Source: JAITVB01 sp031553805
GTDB taxonomy: Bacteria > Bacteroidota > Bacteroidia > Bacteroidales > Rikenellaceae
DNA: 64,000 nucleotides
Direction of reading: 5' to 3'
NCBI GenBank assembly: GCA_031553805.1
Contig: JAVBLC010000018.1
Span: forward strand, 1 to 64,000
Below the pieces are notes generated by a model. It worked only from the letters and a program-made list of their open reading frames with translations, was not told the DNA's origin and did not search any database. Shown piece after piece: positions 50,637 to 59,782 of the stretch; position 1 is the first letter of the stretch; every line of letters starts with the position of its first letter. The position numbers and the translations under genes were made by a program.

Positions 50637-53600
50637 ATGAGGAGTAGACTTTACTACGTTGTCCTTACTCTGTTGGCGGTATGTGCATTTTCGGGGCAGG
50701 TACTCGCTCAGAGCCTGACTGTTACCGGCACAGTCCGCGGAGAAAACGGCGACCCCATCGCGGGTGTGGCCGTTATGGTTGTCGGACGTTCCACAGGACA
50801 GGTTACTGACCAAGCAGGGAAGTACACCATCACCATCCCGGGAGCCACCGCCGCCACAAAGCTGAGTTTCAATTGCCTGGGCTATGCGGGCCAGGAGATC
50901 GAACTCGGTGGTCGCACGACGATCGACGTCATCCTGGACGAAGACGTCGAACGCCTGGACGAAATCGTCGTGATCGGTTACGGTGTGCAGCGCAAGCGCG
51001 ATGTGACCGGCTCGATCACTTCGGTGAAGGCCGACGACATCATGTCCCGTCCGACCTCGGACCCGTTGCAGGCCCTGCAGGGCCGCGTAGCCGGGATGGA
51101 CATGAACATCAAGAGCGGTCAGCTGACCCCCAACTCGGGTTCCAGCTTCACCGTTCGCGGGAACCGTTCGCTGAAAGCCAGCAACGCCCCGCTGATCCTG
51201 GTCGACGGGATTCCCTATGGCGATAACCTCGACATCAACTCGGCCGACATCGAGTCGATCGAAGTGTTGAAAGACGCTTCGTCGACCGCGATCTACGGGT
51301 CGCGCGGGGCCAACGGGGTCATCATCGTGACCACCAAGAAAGGTTCCGAAGGCAAGGCCCGCGTTTCGTTCAACGCCTATGCCGGCCCGAGCTACGTGAC
51401 CGGCTGGATGAAGGTTTTTTCGGGCGAGGAATTCGTGCAGTACAAGACCGATTCCTACACCGTGCCCGATTTTAACGCGGCAACGCCAACGGCTACGGTT
51501 CCGTCCTTTGAAACGATCTTCTCCTCGCCGGGCGAACGCGAATACATCCAGAAAGGTTATTATACCGACTGGAACGACCTGGTCTTCCACCAGGGTTTCG
51601 TGCAGAACTACGACGTCAGCGTGTCGGGCGGTACCCGCAACTCAAGTGTCGTGATGTCGCTCGGTTACAACGACCAGAAGGGGCTCACGCTCAACGAAAA
51701 CCAACGCCGCTACAACTTCCGCCTGGCCGGTGACCAGAACATCCGCCCCAACCTGAAAGTGGGGATCAATGTCAGCTTCTCGTATCGCGACAACAATATG
51801 CGCCGCGACCCGACCAACATGGCCAACAAGATCAACCCGATCAGCCGCCCGTATGACGACGACGGCAACTTCATCCTCTTCCCGGCCCCCGGTTACACGA
51901 CCCAGGTGAGCCCGATCGCCGACGAACAACCGGGCGTTTACAAAAACCAGGTGACCTCGCAACGCGTGTTCGCCAACGGTTACATCGACTACAACATCAA
52001 CAAGACCTGGTTCTTCAAGTCGACTTTAGGGGTCAATGCGGTTAACTACACCTACGGGCTCTATCAGGGCACCGGGTCGGTCGACCGTCCTACTTCGCCG
52101 AATTTTGCCCAGATGGGGCATACAGATTACCCCAACCGCTTCAACTACACCTGGGAAAACACGATCAACTATGCCAAGGTGTTCGGCAAGCACGACGTGA
52201 CCTTGCTGGCCGGTTCGAGTACGCAGTACAACCGTACCCAGTACTACAACGCCCAGGGGCAGGGCCAGCCCGACCCCAACTCGCTCTGGTGGTACCTGGC
52301 CAGTGAAACCTCGGAAATCACCATCGCCAGCAAGGAGACGATGAACAAGATGGTTTCTTTCTTCGGCCGCGCGAACTATAGCTTTGCCGGTAAATACCTC
52401 TTCTCGGCCTCGATCCGCTCGGACGGTTCGTCGGTGCTGGGCGACGGCAACAAGTGGCAGAGCTTCCCTTCGGCTTCGATCGGTTGGCGCATCAACGAAG
52501 AGAACTTCCTGAAAGAAACCCACTGGCTCAGCGACCTGAAACTGCGTGGTAGCTGGGGTAAGGCAGGGAACAGCTCGATCGATCCTTACGGAACGAACAG
52601 TACCATCTTCGGCACAGCCTATGCGTATGACGAAACCTCGGCCGCGTCGTATTTCCCCAATGTGATGGGGAACCCGAACCTCCGCTGGGAAACCACCCGC
52701 ACGGTGAACGTCGGCCTCGACTTCAGCGTGTTGCGCGGCCGCATCTCGGGTACGTTCGACTATTACGATTCGAAAACCTTCGACCTGCTGATGCCGCGCT
52801 CGCTGCCGACCTCGACCGGTTATAAGGAAACGATGGACAACATCGGTAAAGTGGGCAACAAAGGCTGGGAAATCGCCCTGACCACGATCAATACCAACCC
52901 CCGCGGGAAATTTAACTGGGTCACCAATTTCACCTTCTCGCACAACAACGAGAAAATTCTCGAACTGGCCAGCGGCGTCACCAAGGACGAAGTGAACGGC
53001 TGGTATGTGGGTTATCCCGCCAAGGTATATTACGACTACCAGAAACTCGGTATTTGGCAATGGGACCAAAAGGCAGAAGCGGCCAAGAACGGCCAGTTGC
53101 CGGGTGACATCCGCGTCTATACCGCCAATGCTGACGGTAAGGTGACTGCCGACGACCGCATGATCCTCGGTAATCCGCGTCCGAAATTTAACTTCGGGAT
53201 GAGTAATACGCTTACGTTCAATAATTTTGACTTGATGTTCTTTATCTACGGCAAGACCGGCTTCATGGTACAGACCGACTTTGCGAGCAACTTCAAGCCC
53301 AATGCCTTGGAGAATTGTCTGAAGGTGGACTACTGGACGGTGAACAACCCGACCAACGCCTATCCGCGTCCGCGCCAGGGGACCAACACCTTCACCTACG
53401 GCTCGACAAATGGTTACGTGAAAGGTGACTTCCTGAAAATCCGCGACATCACCCTGGGTTACACGCTGCCCAACTCGATCGTCGGGAAAGCCGGGATCTC
53501 GAAACTGCGCGTCTACGGAACCGCCAGCAACTTCTTCACCTTCGCCGACAAGGTCTTCGGTGACTTCGACCCGGAACGCAGCATCAGCACCACCGGTCCG

Positions 53601-53651
53601 ACCTTCCCGCTGGCCAAGCAGGTGATTTTCGGGATCAACCTCACGTTCTAA
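50637..53651 (+). CDS. SusC-type TonB-linked outer membrane transporter
   Basis: A 1004-residue SusC-family protein. The signal peptide ends near VLAQS (residue 25). A CarboxypepD-like domain (28-100) contains VTGTVRGENGDPIAGVAV and the switch-like TDQAGKYTI. A TonB-box-like stretch LDEIVVIGYG at about 110-119 is followed by the plug with KRDVTGSIT, LQGRVAGMD and APLILVDGIPYG, then SIEVLKDASSTAIYGSRGANGVI. The 22-strand barrel ends in INLTF. It imports oligomers bound by its SusD partner, which follows after 49 bases. No glycosidase, lyase or sigma/anti-sigma pair is adjacent, so the substrate cannot be told from context. Confidence 0.95.
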   Translation: MRSRLYYVVLTLLAVCAFSGQVLAQSLTVTGTVRGENGDPIAGVAVMVVGRSTGQVTDQAGKYTITIPGATAATKLSFNCLGYAGQEIELGGRTTIDVILDEDVERLDEIVVIGYGVQRKRDVTGSITSVKADDIMSRPTSDPLQALQGRVAGMDMNIKSGQLTPNSGSSFTVRGNRSLKASNAPLILVDGIPYGDNLDINSADIESIEVLKDASSTAIYGSRGANGVIIVTTKKGSEGKARVSFNAYAGPSYVTGWMKVFSGEEFVQYKTDSYTVPDFNAATPTATVPSFETIFSSPGEREYIQKGYYTDWNDLVFHQGFVQNYDVSVSGGTRNSSVVMSLGYNDQKGLTLNENQRRYNFRLAGDQNIRPNLKVGINVSFSYRDNNMRRDPTNMANKINPISRPYDDDGNFILFPAPGYTTQVSPIADEQPGVYKNQVTSQRVFANGYIDYNINKTWFFKSTLGVNAVNYTYGLYQGTGSVDRPTSPNFAQMGHTDYPNRFNYTWENTINYAKVFGKHDVTLLAGSSTQYNRTQYYNAQGQGQPDPNSLWWYLASETSEITIASKETMNKMVSFFGRANYSFAGKYLFSASIRSDGSSVLGDGNKWQSFPSASIGWRINEENFLKETHWLSDLKLRGSWGKAGNSSIDPYGTNSTIFGTAYAYDETSAASYFPNVMGNPNLRWETTRTVNVGLDFSVLRGRISGTFDYYDSKTFDLLMPRSLPTSTGYKETMDNIGKVGNKGWEIALTTINTNPRGKFNWVTNFTFSHNNEKILELASGVTKDEVNGWYVGYPAKVYYDYQKLGIWQWDQKAEAAKNGQLPGDIRVYTANADGKVTADDRMILGNPRPKFNFGMSNTLTFNNFDLMFFIYGKTGFMVQTDFASNFKPNALENCLKVDYWTVNNPTNAYPRPRQGTNTFTYGSTNGYVKGDFLKIRDITLGYTLPNSIVGKAGISKLRVYGTASNFFTFADKVFGDFDPERSISTTGPTFPLAKQVIFGINLTF

Positions 53652-53700
53652 CGGAGCATTACGGTTCATGAATCAAAACGTATTTAAATCCGAATCAGCA

Positions 53701-55464
53701 ATGAAAAAAATCATATTAGGAATTTCGGTTCTCCTGGCGGCCTCCCTTTTCACGACCTCTTGTGAAAAGTATCTGGAGGAGAATAACAGGAACGCGATGA
53801 CCACCGCTTACTACAACACGCCGGAGGGGGTGCAGTCGCTCGTTGTGGCGTGCTACTACCTCAACCGTTCGTTCTACTACCAGGAAGGGGCGATCCAGAT
53901 GCTCGAAACCGGGACCGACCTCTTCGGCAAAGGCAACGATAACAAACAATCGGCCCTGGCCGGTTACGGCTCCGACCTGAACGGGGCGACCGCCCTGATG
54001 GACACCTATTGGTCGCTCTGGTACCAGGGGATCGAATGGGCCAATATCGCTCTCCAGAAACTGGAAACCGTGCCGATGGACGCCGCCCTCAAAAAACGCC
54101 TGATCGGCGAAGCCAGTTTCATGCGTGCCTGGTATAACTGGCACATCGTTGAAACTTGGGGGCCGGTAATCCTCAAGACCACACCTACGGATATGTCCGA
54201 TCCCACGACCCTCTCGCCCGTGAAGAGCCCAATCAAGGATTTTTACACCCAGATCCAGGCCGACCTGGACGTGGCGATCGCCAATCTGACAGGTTACGAC
54301 CCCAAGGACGGCCATGTCAACATCTGGGGGGCGAAAGCCTTCAAGGCCCGTACGCTGCTCTACATGGCCAGTGAATACAACCAGGCTGCCTGCGGCTATA
54401 GCGCCGACCAGGTGAAGACGTTTGCCTCGCAGGCAGCAGCCCTGGCCGTGGACGTGATCGCCAACTCGGGCCGCAAACTTTACGCGACCTACCGCGATAC
54501 CTGGGATATGAAGAACGCCAATGCCAAGACCAACACCGAAAGCATCTGGTACGTCAACTACACCTCCAACCTGAGCTATACCGGGGCCAGCCTGACGTCG
54601 GCCGTCCCGGGCAGCAGCAACGGGGGGAATCAAGCTTTCGTGTCCTACACGATCAAGTATGACGACCAGGCTGGCCTGGCCCGTTCGCTTCAGTACGGCC
54701 GCCCGTTCAACCGCGTGATGGTGAGTATGCGCGCATTGCAGCTCTTTGACAACAAGATCGACCAGCGTTTCAACGTGACCTTCCTCAACGTGTGGAAAGC
54801 CAACGATGCTGCCAAGATCAAGGCGGCCCAGACGACCTATCCCAAGATGGCCAATGTGGGCGATACCGCGATGCTGATGATCAACGGTTTTGCCACCGCT
54901 GCACAGAAAGCCTGGGCTACGGGACGCTATCAGATACTCGACTACACGAACATCTACGGTGGCGCTACGAAACCCGAAGAGGTGAAAAACTACAGCGCCC
55001 TGCGCGGTTTCCAGATGAATAAGTTTGCCGACTCGACCCGCACCGGCGGTCAGGATGACCTGCGAAGCATACGCGATGCGAGCGTGCTGCGCCTGGCCGA
55101 AATGTACCTGATCGCTTCGGAAGCTTACTGGCGTGGGGGTGATAATGCCAACGCCCTGAAGTATATGAACGATCTGCGCACCACCCGTGCGGTGCCGGGC
55201 AAGACGGCTGAGATGACGATCGCCGCTTCAGACCTGAGCCTCGACTTCATCCTGGCTGAAAACGGCCGTGAGTTCATCGGTGAAATGCACCGCTGGTCGG
55301 ATCTCAAAAGGACCAAGAAACTGGTTGAATACGTCAAGCTGTATGGTGTCGACGGGAAAGCCAATATTCAGGACTACCACTTGCTGCGCCCCATCCCGCA
55401 GAAACAGCTCGACGCTGTGCTCAACAAGGGTGAGTTTACGCAGAATCCGGGCTACGACAAATAA
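53701..55464 (+). CDS. SusD-type outer membrane lipoprotein
   Basis: A 587-residue SusD/RagB protein from the ATG beginning MKKIILGISVLL, with lipobox TTSC (Cys21) and the usual CEKYLEE start of the mature form. TPR-like helices include TYWSLWYQGIEWANIALQKL near residue 100. The typical C-terminal marks are present: VLRLAEMYLIASEAYWRGG near 462, LNDLRTTRAVPG-like YMNDLRTTRAV near 490, DFILAENGREFIGEMHRWSDLKR near 520, and LLRPIPQKQLD near 565. It lids the SusC transporter on the cell surface and binds the glycan or peptide cargo. An upstream ATG at 53668 would bury the signal peptide. Confidence 0.94.
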   Translation: MKKIILGISVLLAASLFTTSCEKYLEENNRNAMTTAYYNTPEGVQSLVVACYYLNRSFYYQEGAIQMLETGTDLFGKGNDNKQSALAGYGSDLNGATALMDTYWSLWYQGIEWANIALQKLETVPMDAALKKRLIGEASFMRAWYNWHIVETWGPVILKTTPTDMSDPTTLSPVKSPIKDFYTQIQADLDVAIANLTGYDPKDGHVNIWGAKAFKARTLLYMASEYNQAACGYSADQVKTFASQAAALAVDVIANSGRKLYATYRDTWDMKNANAKTNTESIWYVNYTSNLSYTGASLTSAVPGSSNGGNQAFVSYTIKYDDQAGLARSLQYGRPFNRVMVSMRALQLFDNKIDQRFNVTFLNVWKANDAAKIKAAQTTYPKMANVGDTAMLMINGFATAAQKAWATGRYQILDYTNIYGGATKPEEVKNYSALRGFQMNKFADSTRTGGQDDLRSIRDASVLRLAEMYLIASEAYWRGGDNANALKYMNDLRTTRAVPGKTAEMTIAASDLSLDFILAENGREFIGEMHRWSDLKRTKKLVEYVKLYGVDGKANIQDYHLLRPIPQKQLDAVLNKGEFTQNPGYDK

Positions 55465-55481
55465 AATTGTCCGGCTGGTAT

Positions 55482-55522
55482 AAAAAAGAGTGCCTCCTGT
55501 TTGGCGGGAGGCACTCTTTTTT
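55482..55522. terminator. Terminator of the SusC-SusD operon
   Basis: AAAAAAGAGTGCCTCC pairs with GGGAGGCACTCTTTTTT around eight bases. It can also end the minus-strand gene at 55579. Confidence 0.85.
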
Positions 55523-55578
55523 GTTTCCCGATTTTTCGGCGGTCCGCCCCCACGACCCGTCGCCAGTTTTTCAACGGG

Positions 55579-56343
55579 TTATTGCTTTTCCGTCAGGTAT
55601 TTCCAAAACCGCCGGGGTAGGTGCTGGCGGTGGAGCTTGGGGTTGATGCGCTCTTTGATCGTCATCGACTTGAAGTAGCCGCGCCAGAGGTCTTGGAACA
55701 GCTTCTCGTCTTCGGCCATCAATTTTTCGTCGAGTTTCCCACCCGGAAAATTTTCGTTATCATCCAACAGGGTTACTTCCGTTGTTTTCTCAAGGTCATA
55801 AAAGAAACCGTAGCTGCGGCGCAGGTCGTAGATCAGCCATTTCTGATCGGCAAACCGGTCTTTGAAGTGCTCCAACACCAGCGGCAGGGCATTGTACTTG
55901 GGCGAAACGGCGGCAAAGAATGTGTCGTCGCCCGCCCGTTGGAAACGCACGAACTGGATCAGGTAGAGCGCCTCCTTGTTGACCTTGTGGGCCAGCTTTT
56001 TGGCTTCGAGCATATCGTCGTCGGCAAAGTCGGTCGACACGGCGTGGGGAGCGTCGAACACCTTGCGCATATAGCGGAACAGCAATTCGTCGCTGCCCGG
56101 CTCTTCGGACAACCAGACATGCATTATCATTCCCCGCACCTCGCGCGGCAGCTTGCGTTCGAGGCCTGTCCACACGCGCGACGCACGCACGCGATCGGTC
56201 ACCACCTCGTAGCACGTTTCAGAAAACATCGGTTCGGGTTCGCCCGGCCCGATCAGCCGTTCGGGAAATGTTCTTCGGGCGTAGGCGTCGAAGAGCGCGG
56301 TAAGCAAACCCTCGAAAGTTTTATCGTAACGGAAGACCAGCAT
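55579..56343 (-). CDS. TIGR03915-type putative DNA metabolism protein
   Basis: A 254-residue protein from the ATG beginning MLVFRYDKTFEGLLTALFDAY, which is the family's usual N-terminus. VWLSEEPGSDELLFRYMRKVF lies near 75, AHKVNKEALYLIQFVRFQRA near 120, YDLRRSYGFFYDL near 180, and the C-terminal WRGYFKSMTIKERINPKLHRQHLPRRFWKYLTE segment is characteristic. The family is linked to uracil-DNA glycosylase-like proteins and nearly always adjoins a TIGR03916 radical SAM gene, as here, where its ATG overlaps the previous stop by one base. Function is unproven. Confidence 0.87.
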   Translation of the reverse strand: MLVFRYDKTFEGLLTALFDAYARRTFPERLIGPGEPEPMFSETCYEVVTDRVRASRVWTGLERKLPREVRGMIMHVWLSEEPGSDELLFRYMRKVFDAPHAVSTDFADDDMLEAKKLAHKVNKEALYLIQFVRFQRAGDDTFFAAVSPKYNALPLVLEHFKDRFADQKWLIYDLRRSYGFFYDLEKTTEVTLLDDNENFPGGKLDEKLMAEDEKLFQDLWRGYFKSMTIKERINPKLHRQHLPRRFWKYLTEKQ

Positions 56344-57611
56344 CAATCGGGAAATAACAGGGAAAGTTGGTTCTTGTTCGCCTCGCGCTTGTCGACCTTT
56401 TTGGTGACGAGCAGCCGGCGGACGTGTTCGGGGTTGATCTCGTTGACGGTCGTGGCGGCCGGCAATTCGTTGCACGTGATGAAATATTGCGCTTTTTTCA
56501 TCACCACGCCGATCTTTTTGAGCGTCGCTCCGGTAATGGCGCGGTGGCGGCGTGCGGCGACGATCAGCCCGGCCGATTTGGTGCCGATGCCGGGCACGCG
56601 CAGGATCATTTCGACGTCGGCCCGGTTCAGGTCGACCGGAAACGCTTCAGGGTGGCGCAGCGCCCACGCCAGCTTGGGGTCGATCTCGAGGTCGAGGTTG
56701 GGGTAGGCGTCGTCGACGATCTCGTCGGCCCGGAAGCCGTAGAAACGCATCAGCCAATCGGCCTGGTAGAGCCGGTTCTCGCGCACGAGCGGCGCCCCGG
56801 CTACCGCCGGTAGCCGCGAATCATAACCATTGACCGGAATGTAGCCCGAATAGTAGACCCGCTTCATCGCCGGCCGCTGGTAGAGGGCGGTCGACAGCCG
56901 CAGGATTTGCTGGTCGCTCTCTGGCGTCGCTCCGACGATCATTTGGGTGCTCTGTCCGGCGGGGGCGAAGCGGGGAGCATAACGGGACCGTTTGCGTTCC
57001 TCGGCGCTTTCCAGCACCCCCTGGCCGATATAGCCCATCGGTTTGAAAACGCTTTGGTGGTCTTTCTCGGGGGCGAGGTAGCGCAGACTGTCTTCGACGG
57101 CGATCTCGACGTTGACGCTCAGGCGGTCGGCATAGCGGCCGGCCTCGGCCACCAGTTCCTGGCTCGCCCCGGGGATGCTCTTCATATGGATGTACCCGTT
57201 GTAGCGATGGACCGTGCGCAGGTCTTTCACCACGCGCACCATCCGCTCCATCGTGTAATCGGGGTCGCGGATCACTCCCGAACTGAGGAACAGCCCCTCG
57301 ATGTAGTTGCGGCGATAAAATTCGAAGGTCAACTCGACCAATTCGTCGGAAGTGAACGTTGCTCGCCGGATGTCGTTGCTGCGCCGGTTGATGCAGTAGG
57401 CGCAGTCGTAGATGCAGTGGTTGGTGAGCATGATCTTGAGCAGCGACACGCACCGTCCGTCCTCGGTAAAGCTGTGGCAGATGCCCCATCCCGAGGTGCT
57501 GCCCAGGGTGCCGGACGCGTTTTTGCGCGTCGTGCCGCTCGAGGCGCACGACACGTCGTACTTGGCCGATTCGGCCAGCGTCATCAGTTTTTCAAGTACT
57601 TTTTCGTTCAT
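56343..57611 (-). CDS. TIGR03916-type radical SAM protein, putative DNA modification/repair
   Basis: A 422-residue radical SAM protein. The cluster motif is CIYDCAYC (Cx3CxxC) near residues 65-72, preceded by LLKIMLTNH. The middle holds the TIM-barrel strands GLFLSSGV and RLSVNVEIAVED. The C-terminus has a helix-hairpin-helix DNA-binding motif, MILRVPGIGTKSAGLIVAAR, near 335-354. The pairing with TIGR03915 is conserved across bacteria and suggests a DNA base modification or repair reaction, not yet shown. The two genes overlap by one base. Confidence 0.92.
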   Translation of the reverse strand: MNEKVLEKLMTLAESAKYDVSCASSGTTRKNASGTLGSTSGWGICHSFTEDGRCVSLLKIMLTNHCIYDCAYCINRRSNDIRRATFTSDELVELTFEFYRRNYIEGLFLSSGVIRDPDYTMERMVRVVKDLRTVHRYNGYIHMKSIPGASQELVAEAGRYADRLSVNVEIAVEDSLRYLAPEKDHQSVFKPMGYIGQGVLESAEERKRSRYAPRFAPAGQSTQMIVGATPESDQQILRLSTALYQRPAMKRVYYSGYIPVNGYDSRLPAVAGAPLVRENRLYQADWLMRFYGFRADEIVDDAYPNLDLEIDPKLAWALRHPEAFPVDLNRADVEMILRVPGIGTKSAGLIVAARRHRAITGATLKKIGVVMKKAQYFITCNELPAATTVNEINPEHVRRLLVTKKVDKREANKNQLSLLFPD

Positions 57612-57919
57612 TTTTCCCGGGCTTACGGGGCAACTAAGGTAGGTAAATTCTCCCTGATTTTTAGTCGGAAAGCCCGGAAAATTTTCATCCCGGCGTCTAC
57701 CCCGCAGCCCTGTTGGGATGGGCGTGGAGCGGCTTTTTTCTTCGAAAATCTTTGTTTTTTTTGAAAACAGTTTTATTTTTGTCTGGTCTGATCGCCGTTC
57801 CTGTTTGTTCGCGTGCGCGAAACCGGTTTGGCGCCAGACGATTATTGATTCTTAAAGAAGAGGTCTGCCGGAGCCGATATGTTTCGTGTCCCGATTGTTT
57901 CGACCGAGGAGGGAGATTT

Positions 57920-58063
57920 ATGCAGAGAAAAGGCGTTGGAGCAAGCAGACGATTTGTGGCGATTACAGCTCTGTTTTTTTCCGGCGCTGTACCGGGAATG
58001 TGGTTGGCTGCCTCTTTGTCCCCAATCCCCGGTTACGTATTCTCACATCCCCCCTCCCTCTGA
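57920..58063 (+). CDS. Possible 47-residue membrane-active peptide
   Basis: The ATG is preceded by GAGGAGGGAGATTT, a strong Shine-Dalgarno match that is rare in this phylum. The peptide starts with a basic stretch (MQRKGVGASRRF) followed by a hydrophobic core (VAITALFFSGAVPGMWLAASL), which would suit a signal or membrane segment. It lies inside a unit with its own promoter and terminator. There is no homology evidence, and chance is a real alternative. Confidence 0.25.
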   Translation: MQRKGVGASRRFVAITALFFSGAVPGMWLAASLSPIPGYVFSHPPSL

Positions 58064-58184
58064 CGATTGACAGAAAACCCCCGTTAGCGGCCTGGTGTCG
58101 TTATGCGTGCCCTTCGCCTATGGCGTTCCGGCGCTGCTTTCGGGGCCTTTTTGCAAGGCTGCCGTATGCTGAAAATGCGGCCTG

Positions 58185-58219
58185 ACCGGTTTTTCCGCAG
58201 GGGAAACCGGTTTTGTTTT
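58185..58219 (+). terminator. Terminator upstream of the double ABC ATPase gene
   Basis: ACCGGTTT and CC pair with GG and AAACCGGT around a short loop, followed by TTTTGTTTT. Confidence 0.7.
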
Positions 58220-58220
58220 G

Positions 58221-58228
58221 TAGCTTTG
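58221..58228 (+). promoter_or_regulatory. -7 box of the double ABC ATPase gene
   Basis: TAGCTTTG matches TAnnTTTG and lies 15 bases before the ATG, so the leader is very short. It begins directly after a terminator. Confidence 0.6.
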
Positions 58229-58243
58229 CACGAAAATCGTGTA

Positions 58244-59683
58244 ATGGAGAATCCAGTTCTGGAGGTCTGTAACGCTTTGCCCCGCAATGCGTCGCCCTGT
58301 TTTGACGAGCCGGTCGGTTGGCGCATCGGTGCGGGCGAGCAGTGGGCTGTCCTCGGCCCCAACGGGGCGGGCAAGACGACTTTGGCTGCGATGCTGGCCG
58401 GCGAAACGGCGCTGAGCAGCGGCGCGATCGCCCTGCACGGCGATCCGGACGCGTCGCTCTACCGACGGGTCAAGCTGGCCACGTTCCACGACATTTACAG
58501 TGGCCGCGACCCGTCGCAGATGTATTACCAACAACGGTGGAACAGCACCGACGAAGCGTCACCCGCCGTCCGCGACCTGTTGTGCGAAGCGGCGGACGGA
58601 GTATTGCCCCACGAGGCGATCGCCCTGTTCGGCATCGAAGACCTGTTGGGAAAGCCCGTCATCTTGCTCTCAAGCGGCGAATTACGAAAATACCTGATCG
58701 TGCGCACGCTGCTCACGCGGCCCGAGGTGTTGATCCTTGACAATCCCTATATCGGCCTCGACGCCCCTTCGCGCGAAGTGCTCGACGAGTTGTTGGAACG
58801 ACTCAAAGCGCAGGGGTTGCCGGTGGTCTTGCTGCTGTCCGATCCGCGCGACGTCCCGGCGGCCGCGACCCACGTGTTGCCGGTGGGCGGCCGACGGGTG
58901 GGGCCCGGCGTCACCCGCGACGCGTTTTTTGGCACCCCCGAAGCCATCGCCCGGCTTTTCCCGGAAACGGGCGCTATTCCGGCATTGCCCGACCCCAAAG
59001 ACGAATCCGAAAGTGATTACGACCTGTCGCTCGATATGCGCAAAATTCACATCGCCTATGGGTCGCGCGTAATCCTCGACGGCCTCGACTGGCAGGTGGC
59101 CCGTGGCGAAAAATGGTCGTTGCAGGGGCCCAACGGATCGGGCAAATCGACACTGCTTAGTCTGGTGTGCGCCGACAATCCCCAGGCCTATGCCAACGAT
59201 TTTTCGCTGTTCGGGCGGAAACGGGGCACGGGCGAAAGCATCTGGGACATCAAGCGCCGCATCGGCTACCTCTCGCCCGAGATGCACCTCCATTACCAAT
59301 ACAACGACACCGGCCTGGAAGTGGTCGGTTCGGGCCTGTTCGACACAGTGGGCCTTTACCGGCGGTGCAGCGAAGAGCAGTTGCAGACGGCCCGGGCGTG
59401 GATGGATGTATTTGGTATCGAGGACCTCGCTGACCTCCCCTTTCTGAAACTTTCGTTCGGCGAGCAGCGGTTGGCGCTGTTGGCGCGGGCCTTTGTCAAG
59501 GACCCCGAGTTGCTGATCCTCGACGAACCGTTGCACGGGCTCGACGTGCGCAACAAGGAGCGGGCGGGGGCGGTGATCGCCGCTTTTTGCGAAAGGCCGG
59601 GCAAGACGCTGATCTATGTGACGCACTATGCCGGCGAGCTGCCCCCGTGTGTCGACCGGCGGCTCGTGCTCAAGAAGAATTAA
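58244..59683 (+). CDS. Double ABC ATPase (ModF/PhrA-like)
   Basis: A 479-residue protein with two ABC ATPase domains and no membrane part. Domain 1 has Walker A GPNGAGKT near residue 38, the signature LSSGELRKY near 148 and Walker B VLILDNPY near 168, where Asn replaces the catalytic Glu region (DNP rather than DEP). Domain 2 has GPNGSGKS near 291, LSFGEQRLALL near 405 and LLILDEPLHG near 425. This matches the ModF/PhrA family, thought to act in molybdate-linked or photorepair functions, neither proven. The ATG chosen fits the promoter. The frame upstream crosses the terminator. Confidence 0.85.
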   Translation: MENPVLEVCNALPRNASPCFDEPVGWRIGAGEQWAVLGPNGAGKTTLAAMLAGETALSSGAIALHGDPDASLYRRVKLATFHDIYSGRDPSQMYYQQRWNSTDEASPAVRDLLCEAADGVLPHEAIALFGIEDLLGKPVILLSSGELRKYLIVRTLLTRPEVLILDNPYIGLDAPSREVLDELLERLKAQGLPVVLLLSDPRDVPAAATHVLPVGGRRVGPGVTRDAFFGTPEAIARLFPETGAIPALPDPKDESESDYDLSLDMRKIHIAYGSRVILDGLDWQVARGEKWSLQGPNGSGKSTLLSLVCADNPQAYANDFSLFGRKRGTGESIWDIKRRIGYLSPEMHLHYQYNDTGLEVVGSGLFDTVGLYRRCSEEQLQTARAWMDVFGIEDLADLPFLKLSFGEQRLALLARAFVKDPELLILDEPLHGLDVRNKERAGAVIAAFCERPGKTLIYVTHYAGELPPCVDRRLVLKKN

Positions 59684-59782
59684 AGGGACGCCCTCCCGCG
59701 GTCGGATCGTTCCGGGACGTTTTCCCCGAACAAACCGGTGCGGAAGTTGTTGTCCGGACATATATTTTTAAAAAACTGAACC

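Larger units (their letters stand above)
57751..58219 (+). ncRNA. Candidate transcript of about 430 nt (noncoding or small mRNA)
   Basis: TTTG (57751-57754) and TATTTTTG (57774-57781) are 19 bases apart, a complete promoter. The region ends in a terminator, ACCGGTTTTTCC (58185-58196) with GGGGAAACCGGT and T-rich DNA to 58219. The next gene has its own promoter two bases later. I checked for tmRNA and RNase P RNA landmarks (GGAAAGTCC, tRNA-like ends) and did not see them. One short frame inside, at 57920, could be translated. Confidence 0.35.

Noticed and set aside
57751..58219. tmRNA or RNase P RNA in the 57.8-58.2 kb unit
   Set aside because: I did not find GGAAAGTCC-type RNase P core motifs, nor tRNA-like ends with a tag reading frame.
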